DNA from: Mytilinidion resinicola
Lineage: Eukaryota > Ascomycota > Dothideomycetes > Mytilinidiales > Mytilinidiaceae
Direction: 5' to 3'
Assembly (NCBI RefSeq): GCF_010093595.1
Contig: NW_022985461.1
Coordinates: 590,999 to 654,998, forward strand
Length of the DNA: 64,000 nucleotides
Shown here: positions 1 through 10,709 of the stretch, one piece after another
Numbering within the stretch: position 1 is the stretch's first letter
Layout of the letters: every line of letters begins with the position of its first letter
Position numbers and translations under genes: made by a program
Notes under the pieces: model-generated
What the model was told of the DNA's origin: nothing
Databases searched by the model: none
Seen by the model: only the letters and a program-made list of their open reading frames with translations

Positions 1-500
1 TCCGATTCGCAAAAGGGATGCTCTATGGTACTTGGCCGGCGTTGCCCACAGTCTTTCTGTGGCGGCCTTCTTCATGTCATTCTCCCACCTCTTGACCGCA
101 TGTCGCCTCCGTCTCAAGATGTGGACACAGAAGGTAAATCAAAGATAGCGTCTTCCTGGCCTGGCGGTAATTGCACTTAGAAATTTCAAAATCCGACCAT
201 CGATTTCTCCGCAACCTTTAACGCCTAGCTGTTTTCATAGAGGTATAGGTAGGGCCCCGTTTCTCGAGATATTATCAAGGCACATAATACTACAGTCAAG
301 ATCTTTTCCATCTTCCTCAGACGCAGACATGATAGCAAACGTTGCGTTATCGAACCACTGCTCCAAATGCTTAAGTATGGGTAGACCGTTGCGATCAGAC
401 ACCAGATCGCCCTGGGGTCGCCCGTTTCTTCGCCGAACAGGTTTTTTGCGTTCTTTTCGCCGATCTTGTCTGGAACTATGTGAGCGGCTCTAACGTGGTC
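1..500 (-). pseudogene. HNH-endonuclease-domain protein relic, 3' part cut by window edge
   Basis: Reading the minus strand gives the hallmarks of the fungal HNH domain family. A segment RAAHIVP...LFGEETGDPR lies in one frame at about 500-405. It continues after a frame change as SDRNGLPILKHLEQWFDN and then LDNISRNG..PIPL, down to position 1. The AAH and the later NGLPI/FDN blocks are the usual His-Asn-His core. The frame is broken by one frameshift near 405 and by TGA codons at 235-237 and 139-141 (a short intron could remove one of them). Such HNH genes are commonly multicopy and decayed in Pezizomycotina genomes. The identification is by motif recognition and the extent beyond the window is unknown. 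Confidence 0.72.
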
Positions 501-672
501 GGCAAGTTGCCATACACCGCTTATAACGCACTAGGCCTCTTTGTAAGGTCCCTTCTCTCTTATGAGCATTGTAGCGGTTCAGCAAGCGCGTTCTGAAGTT
601 TTTTCGAAGTTTTTTCCGTGCATACTCGTTTATCACTTTTTGACGTGGCCTCGTAGGCTTTCAAAATCGCAG

Positions 673-1010
673 ATCTGATGTAACAATTGATGCAATCGGA
701 ATTTGGCTGCTTCTTGGCTCATCGAATATCTGATAACTGGGCTACTCCTGACGGCGGTATGGTAGAGCAAGATGGAGCCTGTACGAAGGCGAATCCATGT
801 GCCGAAATTTACAGCTTGTAAAACCAACGTTGAGCTTCATGCAGCGGAAACTAGGCAGCATTTTGACTGGCTGGCTATTTGGCAGATGGGCTACCTCTGA
901 CGGTGGCATTGAGCAAGCAAGATTCGAACTCAAGCGCTGCTATATTGGGTGCCCAAACTTATGGCCTAGCACTGTCTCAAAATCGTCACACTTTCGCGAA
1001 GGACCTGCGG
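673..1010. repeat. Two diverged copies of a dispersed ~100-bp repeat
   Basis: Around 733-775 and 883-1000 the sequence repeats the pattern GGGCTAC..CTGACGG.GG followed by GAGCAAGAT. A third diverged copy lies near 47,225-47,345 and also shares the downstream block ACTTRTGRCCTAG.ACTGT. This is probably a decayed transposable-element end. The rest of 501-1560 shows no credible gene, and its short open frames have no coding character. Confidence 0.45.
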
Positions 1011-1560
1011 AAGTAGCAGCACAGTCGATGTGCCCCTTGATATGGCAGAGTATTCCATCATGTACCTGTGTATCGCGCAGATTAAGTATGCTCGGAAGGT
1101 TATGCGCGTAGTTAAGAGCCTAAGACGATTCCTCTTGCGGGCTGCTGCGAGATTAGCAGTTTAGCCGAAGGACGTTTGGATACGTTATAGTATCAGCAAA
1201 TTGACTATGGATGTTAACTAAGTTCTAGTGTCGTGGTGAAGTTCTTGGTGAGTAGCATCTTCCTTGGGAGTCAGGACTTATGTTTTGGCGCTAGGCCTCG
1301 AATCGCGACCGTAGGACTATGATGTCATAACTGATTTTCACGCGTTACTAGAAGGCTCCGGCACTTTGCAACCTTGTAGAAGACACCAGTGTAGCATTCG
1401 TAGCGCGACGCGTAGCACGTGGCAGTCACCGGATCTCTACGCTCCACCAAAAGACTCCTGAACTCCACAAAGAAGAGGTTGATGCCATAGGAAAAGGGGT
1501 CACTATCGCGGTGCGTGCGTTACTATGTATATTCTTTTCTTTTCGACAATTCGTCCTGGC

Positions 1561-2758
1561 TCAGGAGAAGTACAGGTCCTCCACCTTATCCTCTGGAAGA
1601 CCATTCATTAACTCTCCATGCATGAGCCCGTACACATAGCACCCTCCAATGAATCGACTTCCTTCTCCGATTTTGCGAACCACATACAGCACTCTCCCTC
1701 CGAACATGCAGTAAATCTCATCCCCAACCGCGGCACGCAGAGGAGCTAGACCGATGAAACCGTTCGAAGGTAGCGCGAAGATCTTGTCTCGAGGATTGGT
1801 AGCTTCGGCAGCACGCATTCGCACGAGTAATGTTTCTATAGATGTCTCCTTGTCGCTTTGCTCCCCAAAAAAAGATAAGTGTAGACTTCCCCCGCCCCCG
1901 CCCCTGACCTGACGGCGAGACAGATATGCGTCTCGTACGGCCGAAATCGCTAGGACAGGCTAATGGATTTCCATATTTCCCTTCGATGTGAGGTAAAAAA
2001 TCCTTCTTTAGTACACCTCGCAAGCTTTCTGCAAGATGTCCCAATGGGTCTGGTAAGTTCCACATTGGACGAAAGCGTTTGAGGAAACAACGACTTCCTG
2101 AAATACCCAGACCCGCCTAAACCATGGTCTCGATGAAAGATCGTTGAAAGACTGGAAATCAGTGAGCGGTATGTATCTAGGATCCGCCTCGTCTAGCAGC
2201 TATGAAAACTTTTCACCAACTCGAGGTGTGGACTCAAATATTGCCTGTTGTCGTATACAGCCAAAAGCACTCTCGGTTTCGTGATCGGACTCGCCGAGCC
2301 ATATGAGCGTCCTCCTCGCCTTCACATACGCTGCCGGCATCTGAGCCACCTGGATAGTCCGATCCCAGTAATCGTCCTGGTCATTCGCCAAAGCATCTAT
2401 CCATAACCACCTGAACTTTTCACGATCCCGCAAGTGAAGTAAAATCGTCTTGACATTTTCGGTAACCTTGGTCGTATTGGAAAGCACGAGAGGAACATCT
2501 GCATCAGTATCCGAAGTCCTGAGAGTGTGATGGTTGCAATAGACGGGGTGTACTCGCTCTGTAGAGCCTTAGGCGTACGAAATCGCTTCGAAAGCTGGTG
2601 GTGTAACTAATGAGTTCGGTATTGTGACGATGCTGACCTGTAAGGCTGGAGGAGAGACGTTCTGGGTGGAGGGCTATGAGGCTGTATTCGTCTTTTTCCA
2701 AGGGCGGATATTCGAATGCGTCGGTTTCCCCTACGCCTGGGAGTAGGGAAACATCCAT
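1561..2758 (-). pseudogene. HET-domain protein, broken and internally deleted
   Basis: Read from 2758 downward, the N-terminal part FEYPPLEKDEYSLIAL is typical of HET proteins (heterokaryon-incompatibility domain, a trigger of non-self cell death in ascomycetes). The frame then shifts near 2560 into CNHHTLRTSDTDADVPL, and on to LRDREKFRWLWIDALANDQDD and the AYVKARRTLIWLGE block. That is the HET core, with ALANDQDD where most members have AICINQDD. After another break (2200-2065) an MWNLPDPLGHLAESL segment appears, then DPRDKIFAL. This is joined directly to GFIGLAPLRAAVGDEIYCMFGG, the usual C-terminal block, so about 200 residues that normally separate them are missing. Multiple frame changes plus this deletion make it a pseudogene. 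Confidence 0.75.
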
Positions 2759-3121
2759 CGCTGAGAGGCTGCTAGAAGCATTGAATGTGAGAGCCAGCTG
2801 CGAGACTGGAGGGTTTTGACCCCATATGCATGGTGTTCTTGGATTCTGTGTCCGATTGGTACGATTGCTGATAGGGTGGCGCAGTGCATGCAGGCAGACT
2901 GTCAGGCAGAACTGTCAGGCTGAGCTTCATCCCCCTTCCCAAACTCCTTTCTAGCTTCCATCTTCTATCCGAAGCCGCTTCCACAACCTCTTTATACGTT
3001 ACTCACTCATAATCTATCATCTCTTGCCACTAGATTTCAGTTCGCCAAAAGCGCATCTCTAGTCGCAAAGATAGACCGAGTTGCCGTCTACACATCGCGA
3101 AAGAAAAATCCACGGTTCGAA
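2759..3121. promoter_or_regulatory. Divergent intergenic region between the two HET genes
   Basis: A 363-bp spacer separates the 5' ends of the dead minus-strand HET gene and the intact plus-strand one. The part nearest the intact gene is pyrimidine-rich (about 2930-3060), as is common just upstream of fungal start codons. I see no clear TATA box. Confidence 0.4.
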
Positions 3122-4921
3122 ATGGATACACTACCCCCAATGAACCCTCATATTTGTCAAGACACGGCCGCTTACTTTCATCACTTCCGAGAGGAGGTAC
3201 GACTGAAAGGCCCCAGAGTATTATATCAGAACGTTCGTTTTCCAGAAACTGTGGGATTCGCCGGTTTGCCCCCAAACGCTCTAGAAAGGATAAAAATCCC
3301 AGTTCGTGGAGCCGCAGACTCGGATGCCAATTTTTTGATGATCAAGTCATGGTTGGAAAGGTGTTCAAAAGGCCATCGGCTATGCAACAAACCGCAAACG
3401 TTCACCGCTGACTTCGTTTTACCGACTCGTCTTATCGATATATCTCCGAATGAGAAGGACAAATTCTATGTGAAGCTGGTTCTCTCGGAGCAACTAGAGA
3501 ACCGGAAAGATGTCCGCTATGCAGCGCTCAGCCATTGCTGGAGTGATTCTGCAACGGTACCGCAGACCACCAGGGAAACGATAGATGAGCATCTAGACGC
3601 TATACCATGGAAAACACTTTCTAAAACATTCCAGCACGCGGTGGTCATTACAAGGCGACTTGGCATTCGGTACGTGTGGATCGATTCCCTCTACATCATT
3701 CAGAAAAACAAGGGGGATTTTGAGCACGAGTGTTCAATGATGCATTTCATTTACGCTAGATCTTTCATCACCATCTGCGCGTCGGACTCCGAGGATGGGT
3801 CTGGTGGGGTTTTCCAACCTAGACATGACACTACACCGTATGAGTACGCATTTGATAAGATTGGCTGTGCGAAGAAGTGGTCCCAAGCATTATCAGGGCC
3901 ATTGAGTACTCGAGGGTGGGCTTTTCAGGAGCGCCATCTCTCCCCTAGGGTCATCCATTACACAACGCACCAAATTTTATGGGAGTGTAGGACATGCATT
4001 GCTGCAGAAGACAAGCCCGGGTTTCAGCATCGCTTGTTTACAAGGAAGCCGAACATTAACAGCGCTTGGCAATGGAGGATAGCTGATGGAACATTAGAGA
4101 ATGTTGCTTTCTCCCCCCGAGGCCCCTCAAATTACACCATTGACATTAAATCTTGGTACCACAGGTGGCTGCAAGCTGTCCAGAACTACTCAGGAAAGAC
4201 GCTATCTTACAAGACTGATAAATTACCAGCAATATCTGGTCTGGCTGGGTTCTTTCAAGCTCAAATTCCGGATGAACACTACCTTGCTGGAATATGGAGA
4301 GGAGATCTGATAAGAGGTCTCTGCTGGTCTCCTGTCAATGCTGTCGACGCACCATGGCCGCCTGCCATTGTCGACTCAATACCTTCATGGTCATGGGCAT
4401 CATTCAACGGGCCAGTCGCATTTCCAAATCTAGAAACCATCTTATCTGATCCCAAAACTTATGTTTGTGTGGTGGATGAGGCTGAAACGTCCCAGCACGG
4501 AATATATCCTTTCGGAAGAGTGACAAGGGGGTCAATAATCATCCGGACTTGGGCGAGAGAAATCAATCTTTCGTCTAAGTACACGGCATACTATCATTAT
4601 GGAGAGCCACCCGTACCAACAAAAGGCATTGATATAGCACTCGATGCATACCCTCAACCATTTCCCTCGCAGCTTACACTTTTATGCGCCTTGCTCGTCG
4701 GGATACCTGGAGAGCCTAGTCCCGATCTCCACGAGTTTGTGTTCCCGTCCAACGAGGAAGTGCGGACATATTTGGGGCTTGTGTTGTTACTGGTTTCCGG
4801 TCGGAAACATAGCCTAGAGACTTGTATTTATAGGCGCGTGGGCGTTTTTCGAACAGTCATGAGCCCCTGGGCAACTCAAGAGCGCAACAGTTTTACGGAG
4901 GAAACTCTCACAATCGTCTAA
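3122..4921 (+). CDS. HET-domain protein (heterokaryon incompatibility), intact
   Basis: This is a single uninterrupted 599-residue frame. It carries the full plan of the large HET subfamily: W..C...H..C near 77-88, LPTRLIDI at 100-107, YAALSHCW at 133-140, a TIPWKTLSKTFQ-type block at 161-171, RYVWIDSLYIIQ at 183-194, ARSFITICASDSEDGSGGVF at 212-231 and STRGWAFQERHLSPR near 265. The C-terminal half has LPAISGLA, LAGIWRGDLIRGLCW and IPSWSWASFNG. HET proteins act in the cytoplasm in vegetative incompatibility or programmed cell death, often as partners of NLR proteins. Residue 191 is Tyr where nearly all relatives have Cys (SLCIIQ). No NLR or het partner gene is visible beside it. The start is the first ATG and gives the expected length. 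Confidence 0.9.
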   Translation: MDTLPPMNPHICQDTAAYFHHFREEVRLKGPRVLYQNVRFPETVGFAGLPPNALERIKIPVRGAADSDANFLMIKSWLERCSKGHRLCNKPQTFTADFVLPTRLIDISPNEKDKFYVKLVLSEQLENRKDVRYAALSHCWSDSATVPQTTRETIDEHLDAIPWKTLSKTFQHAVVITRRLGIRYVWIDSLYIIQKNKGDFEHECSMMHFIYARSFITICASDSEDGSGGVFQPRHDTTPYEYAFDKIGCAKKWSQALSGPLSTRGWAFQERHLSPRVIHYTTHQILWECRTCIAAEDKPGFQHRLFTRKPNINSAWQWRIADGTLENVAFSPRGPSNYTIDIKSWYHRWLQAVQNYSGKTLSYKTDKLPAISGLAGFFQAQIPDEHYLAGIWRGDLIRGLCWSPVNAVDAPWPPAIVDSIPSWSWASFNGPVAFPNLETILSDPKTYVCVVDEAETSQHGIYPFGRVTRGSIIIRTWAREINLSSKYTAYYHYGEPPVPTKGIDIALDAYPQPFPSQLTLLCALLVGIPGEPSPDLHEFVFPSNEEVRTYLGLVLLLVSGRKHSLETCIYRRVGVFRTVMSPWATQERNSFTEETLTIV

Positions 4922-5602
4922 ATTCGCACGCTTCCAAAGCTCTTTCCCTGGCTCTTGAGTCCACGGTCTCAACCTGTTTAGCTCTCCTCCTATATCTTTC
5001 AGTCTCTGAATACCGCCATTAGCGCTCATGCCACCAATCCCTAAGACAAGCCTCGCAAGCTTTCCCTACTGGATTCAATCGCCCATATCTGAGATAGAGA
5101 AACCTGTATCAAACTCAATTAGCTTTCTCTGCATTACTCGTGGCTATTTGTTGGAGATGCTGATTTGGGATATATCTCTCAGCCCACGCCAGCACACAGC
5201 CTATGCCCATTTTCCATGTAGAACGCCTCACTTGAATCTCATCTCCACTCTCATCCAAATTTACATTATCGGCCTTGCCTCGTTTGAACCTCTGACTCAA
5301 CTCCACGTCTGCCCTCCGTCTGGACAACCCCGCTTCAAACTCACCCTCCGTCGTCCACCACGTCGGTGTCACTGCGGCACGAATCCAACAGCCGACACGC
5401 CCTATGATCTGCATTGAGCATCACTAGACTATCTACTTCACTGGTTGCCCCACTGAGGCCTGTCCACGACAGCAGGCTCAGCACCCGACAGAAACCTCGT
5501 CTGGCCATCACTTCTTCATTCTGAGCCTCACTTCTACCTTGACCCCAACCGCGTTGAAAACCCGATACATGCAGTCTTGATCAACTACCACACGTCTGGC
5601 AC
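4922..5602. other. Intergenic region without a supported gene
   Basis: Open frames here (for example 5028-5417 on plus and its antisense partner) lack any recognisable motif and overlap each other on opposite strands. The stretch 5230-5560 is CT-rich, as expected of 5' flanking sequence for the coiled-coil frame that starts at 5603. Confidence 0.4.
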
Positions 5603-6034
5603 ATGCCGCGAACGACGGACGGCAACCCAGATAGCTCCGCTCAGGCGCCGATCCCAATTCCACAACCTACAATTCGTCTACCATCTCAAGCGATGCCAGA
5701 GCCCCGATCGACCAGCGCGAATGACGCTGTGCATGACGCCGAAAGTTCAGACGGTATCGCCACTACCAATGGTCATGCCACCGACCCGACTGGAGATTCG
5801 ATCGAGTCGTCTTTGACAGCTCGCATCTTATCCCTGGAAACACGCTTGGAGGAAGAAGAGGCCGAGACCTAGCATTTGCATGGTGTGGTTCAGCTTCTGA
5901 ACGTCAAGAAGGACCGCCTGAAGACTGAGAAGGGGTATCTTGAGCAGGAGAAAGTACGACTTGAAGCCGAACAAGCGGATCTGGAGCAGGAGAATGCAGG
6001 GCTGGTACAAACACTCTTTATTGCCGGGCGTTGA
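5603..6034 (+). pseudogene. Coiled-coil protein with one in-frame TAG (broken or recoded)
   Basis: The frame opens with a low-complexity Ser/Pro/Thr-rich segment (about 60 residues), then SSLTARILSLETRLEEEEAET, a TAG at 5870-5872, and continues without any shift as HLHGVVQLLNVKKDRLKTEK, YLEQEKVRLEAEQADLEQEN, ending at TGA 6032-6034. Heptad-like Leu/Glu/Lys spacing runs across the TAG, so the stop interrupts a single coiled coil. CAG-to-TAG is the simplest origin. The design (disordered N-terminus plus coiled coil) resembles the two family-A genes at 8.6-14.1 kb, but it lacks their cysteine-containing C-terminus. Function unknown. Confidence 0.55.
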
Positions 6035-6836
6035 GGCATTATCAGAAGTCAGCAGTACTATGATTTTGCCTTCGGTTCCTCTTTTCTTTCTTGCAAGTTA
6101 CCGGTACCTATCACCAATCCCTTTTCTCAGTTTCCAAATTTAACTTTCACTCATCTTTTGATTTCCTCATGCCTTTTCCTCGAGTCTCCTTATCTAAACA
6201 TGAAGGAGAATGGAGATTACAAGATGAACACCAGCGAGTTTTGATGCAGACCTAGATACAGCTTTCTCGTTGAATATAAGATTTGGTTTTCATCATATGC
6301 TTGAATCTCGTTCAAGTGATGAAATGAACTTCGTCGAGAGACTGGTGTTGCCGACGCAAGCGGCATGCGTCTCATCAATAGTAGTTATGAGCGATGAACA
6401 GACTCCGGGGGAACGAATACTGAGCGGGAACATTGTGAGACTCAAGACATTAAAATTGATAAAACATTGTTTTCGTACACGTATGTTACATGAACCATAA
6501 CTAAGGAAGCACTAGCTAGACAGCAATGATCGTGTTATGTGGAACATTCTCGAAAGATGCCTTCAAGAAAGTCGGCTGGTACACGTGAATCCATCGGCTG
6601 GACAATAGTCTACTAATGACATCCCTCATTCCTATCGTTTGGGTGCGCCAAAGATTCTTTGAAAGTGAAGCGGGTTAGAACAAGGAGAGATCCGGTCATC
6701 CAGAGTTCGGTTTGGATGGATGTCCTCGATTTGGGTACATGACTTGCCCTCGACGGTAGTGACATGACACGGGATACAGAGCATCGTTGGCAAGCCATGG
6801 CCGTGTCATATGAAATGTTTTTAAAGAATGTCAATA
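6035..6836. other. Intergenic region, nothing recognised
   Basis: Only short open frames with no motif are present. The stretch ends at the target-site duplication (TGTCAATA, 6829-6836) of the hAT-like element. Confidence 0.4.
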
Positions 6837-7760
6837 AGGGACAGGTAAACGCACACCCCCTTTCGAGTAACCACACACCCCACTCCTCATCTGATCTTCT
6901 AATTGGCTCGGAGGGACCGGAAGCTTCCTCCGGGCATTCATCTTCACGTGCATCTACTCGTGCATCCTTTCCGATTCGTGCAGCCTTGAGCAGCCTGCAT
7001 AGCCTTGCCGATTCGTATAGCCTCACGTATAGCCTCATGTATATGCTCACATACGGCTGTATATACAGCTGAAGGAATTGGAAAGAATGCGCCGTAAAAC
7101 AAAGAGGCTGTACAAAGAGGCTGTATAGCCATGCCAATTCGTATAGCCTCACGTATAGCCTTATATATAGCATTATGTACAAGCTTACGTACGGCTATAT
7201 ATAGAGCTGCACAAATTAGAAAAGCTGAGCCGTAAAATGGAGAGACGATATAGCCATACCAATCCATGTAGCACTCGGGTTGTAACAGCTACAACCTAGG
7301 ATCAACAACTCATACGGTTCACGGTCACCTACGTACAGACTTGGAGTTGCTGGCATAGTAGCTGCCTACATGCCTAGCCAGTTACAACTTCTACAGAGAG
7401 GGGTTGGGGTACGGTGGCCTACCCTGCCTAATGCTGCCTACTGCTGCCTCCAATTAGTGCTTCTGCCTATGCATACAGTCACTTCCTACGTAGTATATAG
7501 TTTGGCCTTCGGGCCCCCGGAATAAGACAGAGTTCACATCAATTTTCAACCTGAGTGTAGCCGTATGTATAGTCTCACGTACAAGCTTACATACAGCCTC
7601 GCATATAGCATTACATGCAGAGAGAGACGTGAAGATGAATGCCCGGAGGAAGCTTCCGGTCCCTCCAAGCCAATTAGAAGATCATATGAGATGGGGGTGT
7701 GTGGTTACTCGAAAGGGGGTGTGCGGTTACTCGAAAGGGGGTGTGCGTTTACCCGTCCCC
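6837..7760. mobile_element. Non-autonomous hAT-like element 1 with TIRs and 8-bp TSD
   Basis: The 924-bp element is flanked by perfect 8-bp direct repeats TGTCAATA (6829-6836 and 7761-7768), the target-duplication length of hAT transposons. Its ends are inverted repeats beginning RGGGACRGGTAAACGC, followed by ACACCCCCTTTCGAG. The inverted similarity extends about 130 bp inward through TCTAATTGGCTCGGAGG and GCTTCCTCCGGGCATTCATC. At the right end the unit GGTTACTCGAAAGGGGGTGTG is duplicated. The interior has many short GTATA/CGTAYG palindromic words and no transposase, so it would have needed an enzyme from elsewhere. Two relatives occur at 34.6 and 46.3 kb. Confidence 0.85.
7279..7550 (-). mobile_element. 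Solo LTR-like insertion (copia type) inside the hAT element
   Basis: Inside the hAT element lies a 272-bp block of quite different composition. Its ends are short inverted words (GTTGTAAC... and ...TTTTCAAC). Read on the minus strand it begins TTGAAAATTGATGTGAAC and contains TCTGTCTTATTCCGGGGGC, like solo LTRs of fungal Ty1/copia elements as I remember them. No clear 5-bp duplication is visible and the terminal bases look mutated, so the family assignment is tentative. Confidence 0.42.
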
Positions 7761-8644
7761 TGTCAATATTAGAATATTCCCCTTTGTTGTTTCTAGAATT
7801 TGGCAACGCGTGATACGGAAGAGGGATACGTCTTGTCAGCTATGGACGACTCCGACAAAATATTGTCCATATCGGGATGATCGCCACGACGAGAGATGGT
7901 TCACAGTCAGGTATGCGAGATACCTGTAAGGATCCGCGGGTGTTATCTGGCCATGGAAAATAGTCGGGCGGACCTCTCCCATGGTCGTCGACGGCTTGAC
8001 ATAGTACTATGACAATTTTTCACCCTCAAACTTTTCTTTATCTAAATCCTTGCTTGTCCACATGCTGCATCTTCAATCCCACCTTTTTCTAGGTCCAGTG
8101 CCGTATATTCGCTCCACCAAGTGCAAATTAGACGTACACGAAAAGCCGACATCCGCCAACCATGCTGACTTACCAGCCCAGTAGTTGGTTCCGTCAATCG
8201 CCAATTCTTTTGACTGAAAGACCGATTTTAGATGTCAGGATCTCGAAAGACCCAATCTGTGAATCATCGAGAGCGAAAACGCTCAGATTACGCGGGAAGG
8301 GCTACCTTGACGGTGTCTCAATGTCCGTAGGGGGGTATCCGCAGTGATTTCAAATAATGAGTGGAATCTGTGGTTTTTGGGACGTATTCAGACTTTTGAT
8401 TTGGGATACTACCTAAGTAAGGTCAAAAGATAAAGATGGAAATTCAAAATTTCATCAGAATATGTGAAGGAAGGATACTAGCTATATCCAAAATTACTTG
8501 CTTTTCCGCCACGCCTCGATTCGTCTCGAGATGGGAATGTAATAGGGAAGGGATGATGCAAATGTAGACTAGGGGAAAACTGGACTGCCATGTCGCGACT
8601 AGAAAGCAAGGATTCCAAGCTCTCTCAGGGAGCAAATCGTGGCA
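7761..8644. other. Intergenic region, nothing recognised
   Basis: No frame with coding character was found. This is the 3' flank of the family-A gene that ends at 8645. Confidence 0.4.
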
Positions 8645-10709
8645 TCAACCGGGCATATTGACGTCGGGATCTGAACTTGGAAGTTGGGGATTGGGTGAAA
8701 ATATATTGCTCGAAGGCGCAGGCTGGTGACTTTGCCGCAACTCCTTTTCCCGTTCCACCCTCTTAACTGTCTCTGGATCCTTCCAGGAAATGAGTGATTT
8801 CCATAGCAGACCTTTTCGGTAGTCGTCTGCTAGAGGTAGTAACGTGAGCCACAAAAAAAAAACTCCACCATTGATGACCAAGCACGGAACACCTCTTCTT
8901 GAGCAGATAACACATGCCTCCCTTCTCCTGGGATTTAGTGGGAAACAGTCGTGCTTGTGAGTCTGGCAGTACAAGCACATTCGCCTTCTCTTCGGCTTTC
9001 TATACTCGGCCCAGAATTGTGGTCTCGGGATCGAGAACCACTCTCTCAAAGATCGCGCCACCCATTGTCCGACTTCGGTCTCGAAATCCCGAATCTTGAC
9101 CCGTGAACTGTGGCTGGAATATTCAATGGTAGCCTGACGAGTACGCAAGTCGTAAAGAACTGCCCCCGGATACACGCTTGAATCATCGCGATCGCTTATC
9201 CTCTGTTTGGATAGCATTGGATCGAATGAGGGCGAGAGTTTTGGTGGTTCGCTGTCAGCAAGACAGGATTCGAGGGACATAGTATATGTGACAGAATGTC
9301 CACAGTAGCAGCTTGTTGTTTCTTGACCTTTTGTATTTGACTCAAACTCGATTTCCAAGAAGCATGACCAGCCTGTCAGCCAGCCCTTCGTAGGATTAGT
9401 CTCCTGGCACCTGCCGCACTGTATGCTGTCTGTAGAAACTGGAATTTTCATCATTGGCAATGATCCAGATCCCGAGTTCTCTGACGAGGCTAGGACGTAT
9501 CCCAATAGTTGTAGAGATTGAGGGGCGGAGAGATCTCGAGACGATGGCTGTATACCTCTGTAACGAGTGCTGATATTGAGTTTTGCTCTTTTTGTGTCGG
9601 ACGAGTGTGTTGGTGGATCCTCTGGTAGTCGGAACTTCTCAGGAGGCCAATGATCGACTTCCTTCTTTATCCACGGCTCATCTTGGTTGGAGAATTCGGC
9701 CTCCAACTTTTCCTTCACCCTCTTGACATCTCGCAGCTCCTTCTCTAGACTTTGATTTGGGTCCGGAGATTATTACTCTTTAAGGACATGTACCCGAGGT
9801 TATTCTCCAAAATACTCTTCTCAATCCGAAGAGTAGTGGTGTCTAACGTCACCTTCCCGAGGTCCTTTTCCAGCCTGCACGTCTTTTCATATTGACGGAC
9901 TCTTTCAGACTTCCCGGTGTCAAGCAATGCAAAGATTTCTTTGATTTGCTTCCAATGCTCTGCCTTGAAGTTCATGATCGCGTTTTCGTCTAGCGACATC
10001 GTGCCGTTTCCATCTGGTTGGTGGTTGCGCTTCTCCGTTCCCGACCCAACTTGCTCTTGAAGGTATCCTAGCTGCTTATGGAAGGTATTAAGCAAGAAGC
10101 GGATCTCTGCATCGTGATGTTCATGAATCGTGTTCTTTTCTTCGTCGTGAAGCCCTCTAATTCCCTCGATCTCAAGCTTCAGGCCATTCATCTGAGTTTC
10201 CCCAGCAGAAATCTGCTCAACCAAAGACTTCTTTTCAAGCTCCAGTGCCTCTTTCGACGCCTTCTCCTCGTCTCTGCTTACTTCCATCTTCTCAAGCCCC
10301 ACCTCCAATTCTCCAACCCGCTTCTCAGCAAATTCGACTTTGTTCTCCTGCCCCAGACCCCAGCCCTCCATCGCGGTAAGATCGCGATTCAAGGCTTCGT
10401 TCTGCCTCTTCTGGAAATCATTCAGGCTTTGCAAGTGGGTGACCTGGGCCCGGAGTGTTTCCGGGTCTACTAGCTGAGATGAAAGAATAGGTCTCGTTTC
10501 GACTTGCGGAGAGTCGTATCCCGATTCTTTGGGGCGGTCGAGCCCATAGAAGCGGACGTCTGTTGCCGCATGTCTTCGTTGGGAGCGGACGTATCATTTA
10601 CGTTGACGTTTGTCATGAATGCGGGGGTGTCTGTCGTCGCTAGCGGAGACGCATCATGGTCCGGCATTACCGATGGCGTCTGCTCTGAGACGGAGGGATT
10701 GCCGTCCAT
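8645..10709 (-). pseudogene. Family-A coiled-coil/cysteine-motif protein, copy 1, frameshifted
   Basis: Reading down from ATG 10709 there are three consecutive frames. The first is a Ser/Thr-rich N-terminus ending at TAG 10470. The second is a long coiled coil (10434-9745: QEEKVEFAEKR-like heptads, SLVEQISAGETQMNGLKLE). The third, 9718-8645, begins inside the same coiled coil: NQSLEKELRDVKRVKEKLEAE continues in the shifted frame at about 9760. There is no room for an intron at that second junction, so a one-base frameshift is likely. The C-terminal part holds CGRC near its start, a basic patch KPKRRRMCLYC, then EACVICSRRGVPCLVI (C-x2-C-x6-C) and a hydrophobic LTLLPLADDY tail. No known domain is recognised. 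Its paralogue is at 12.5-14.1 kb. Confidence 0.6.

Noticed and set aside
7600..7760. Repeated GGGGGTGTG.GGTTACTCGAAA units as a CRISPR-like or satellite array
   Set aside because: Only two to three units, at the end of the hAT-like element; they are part of its inverted repeat.
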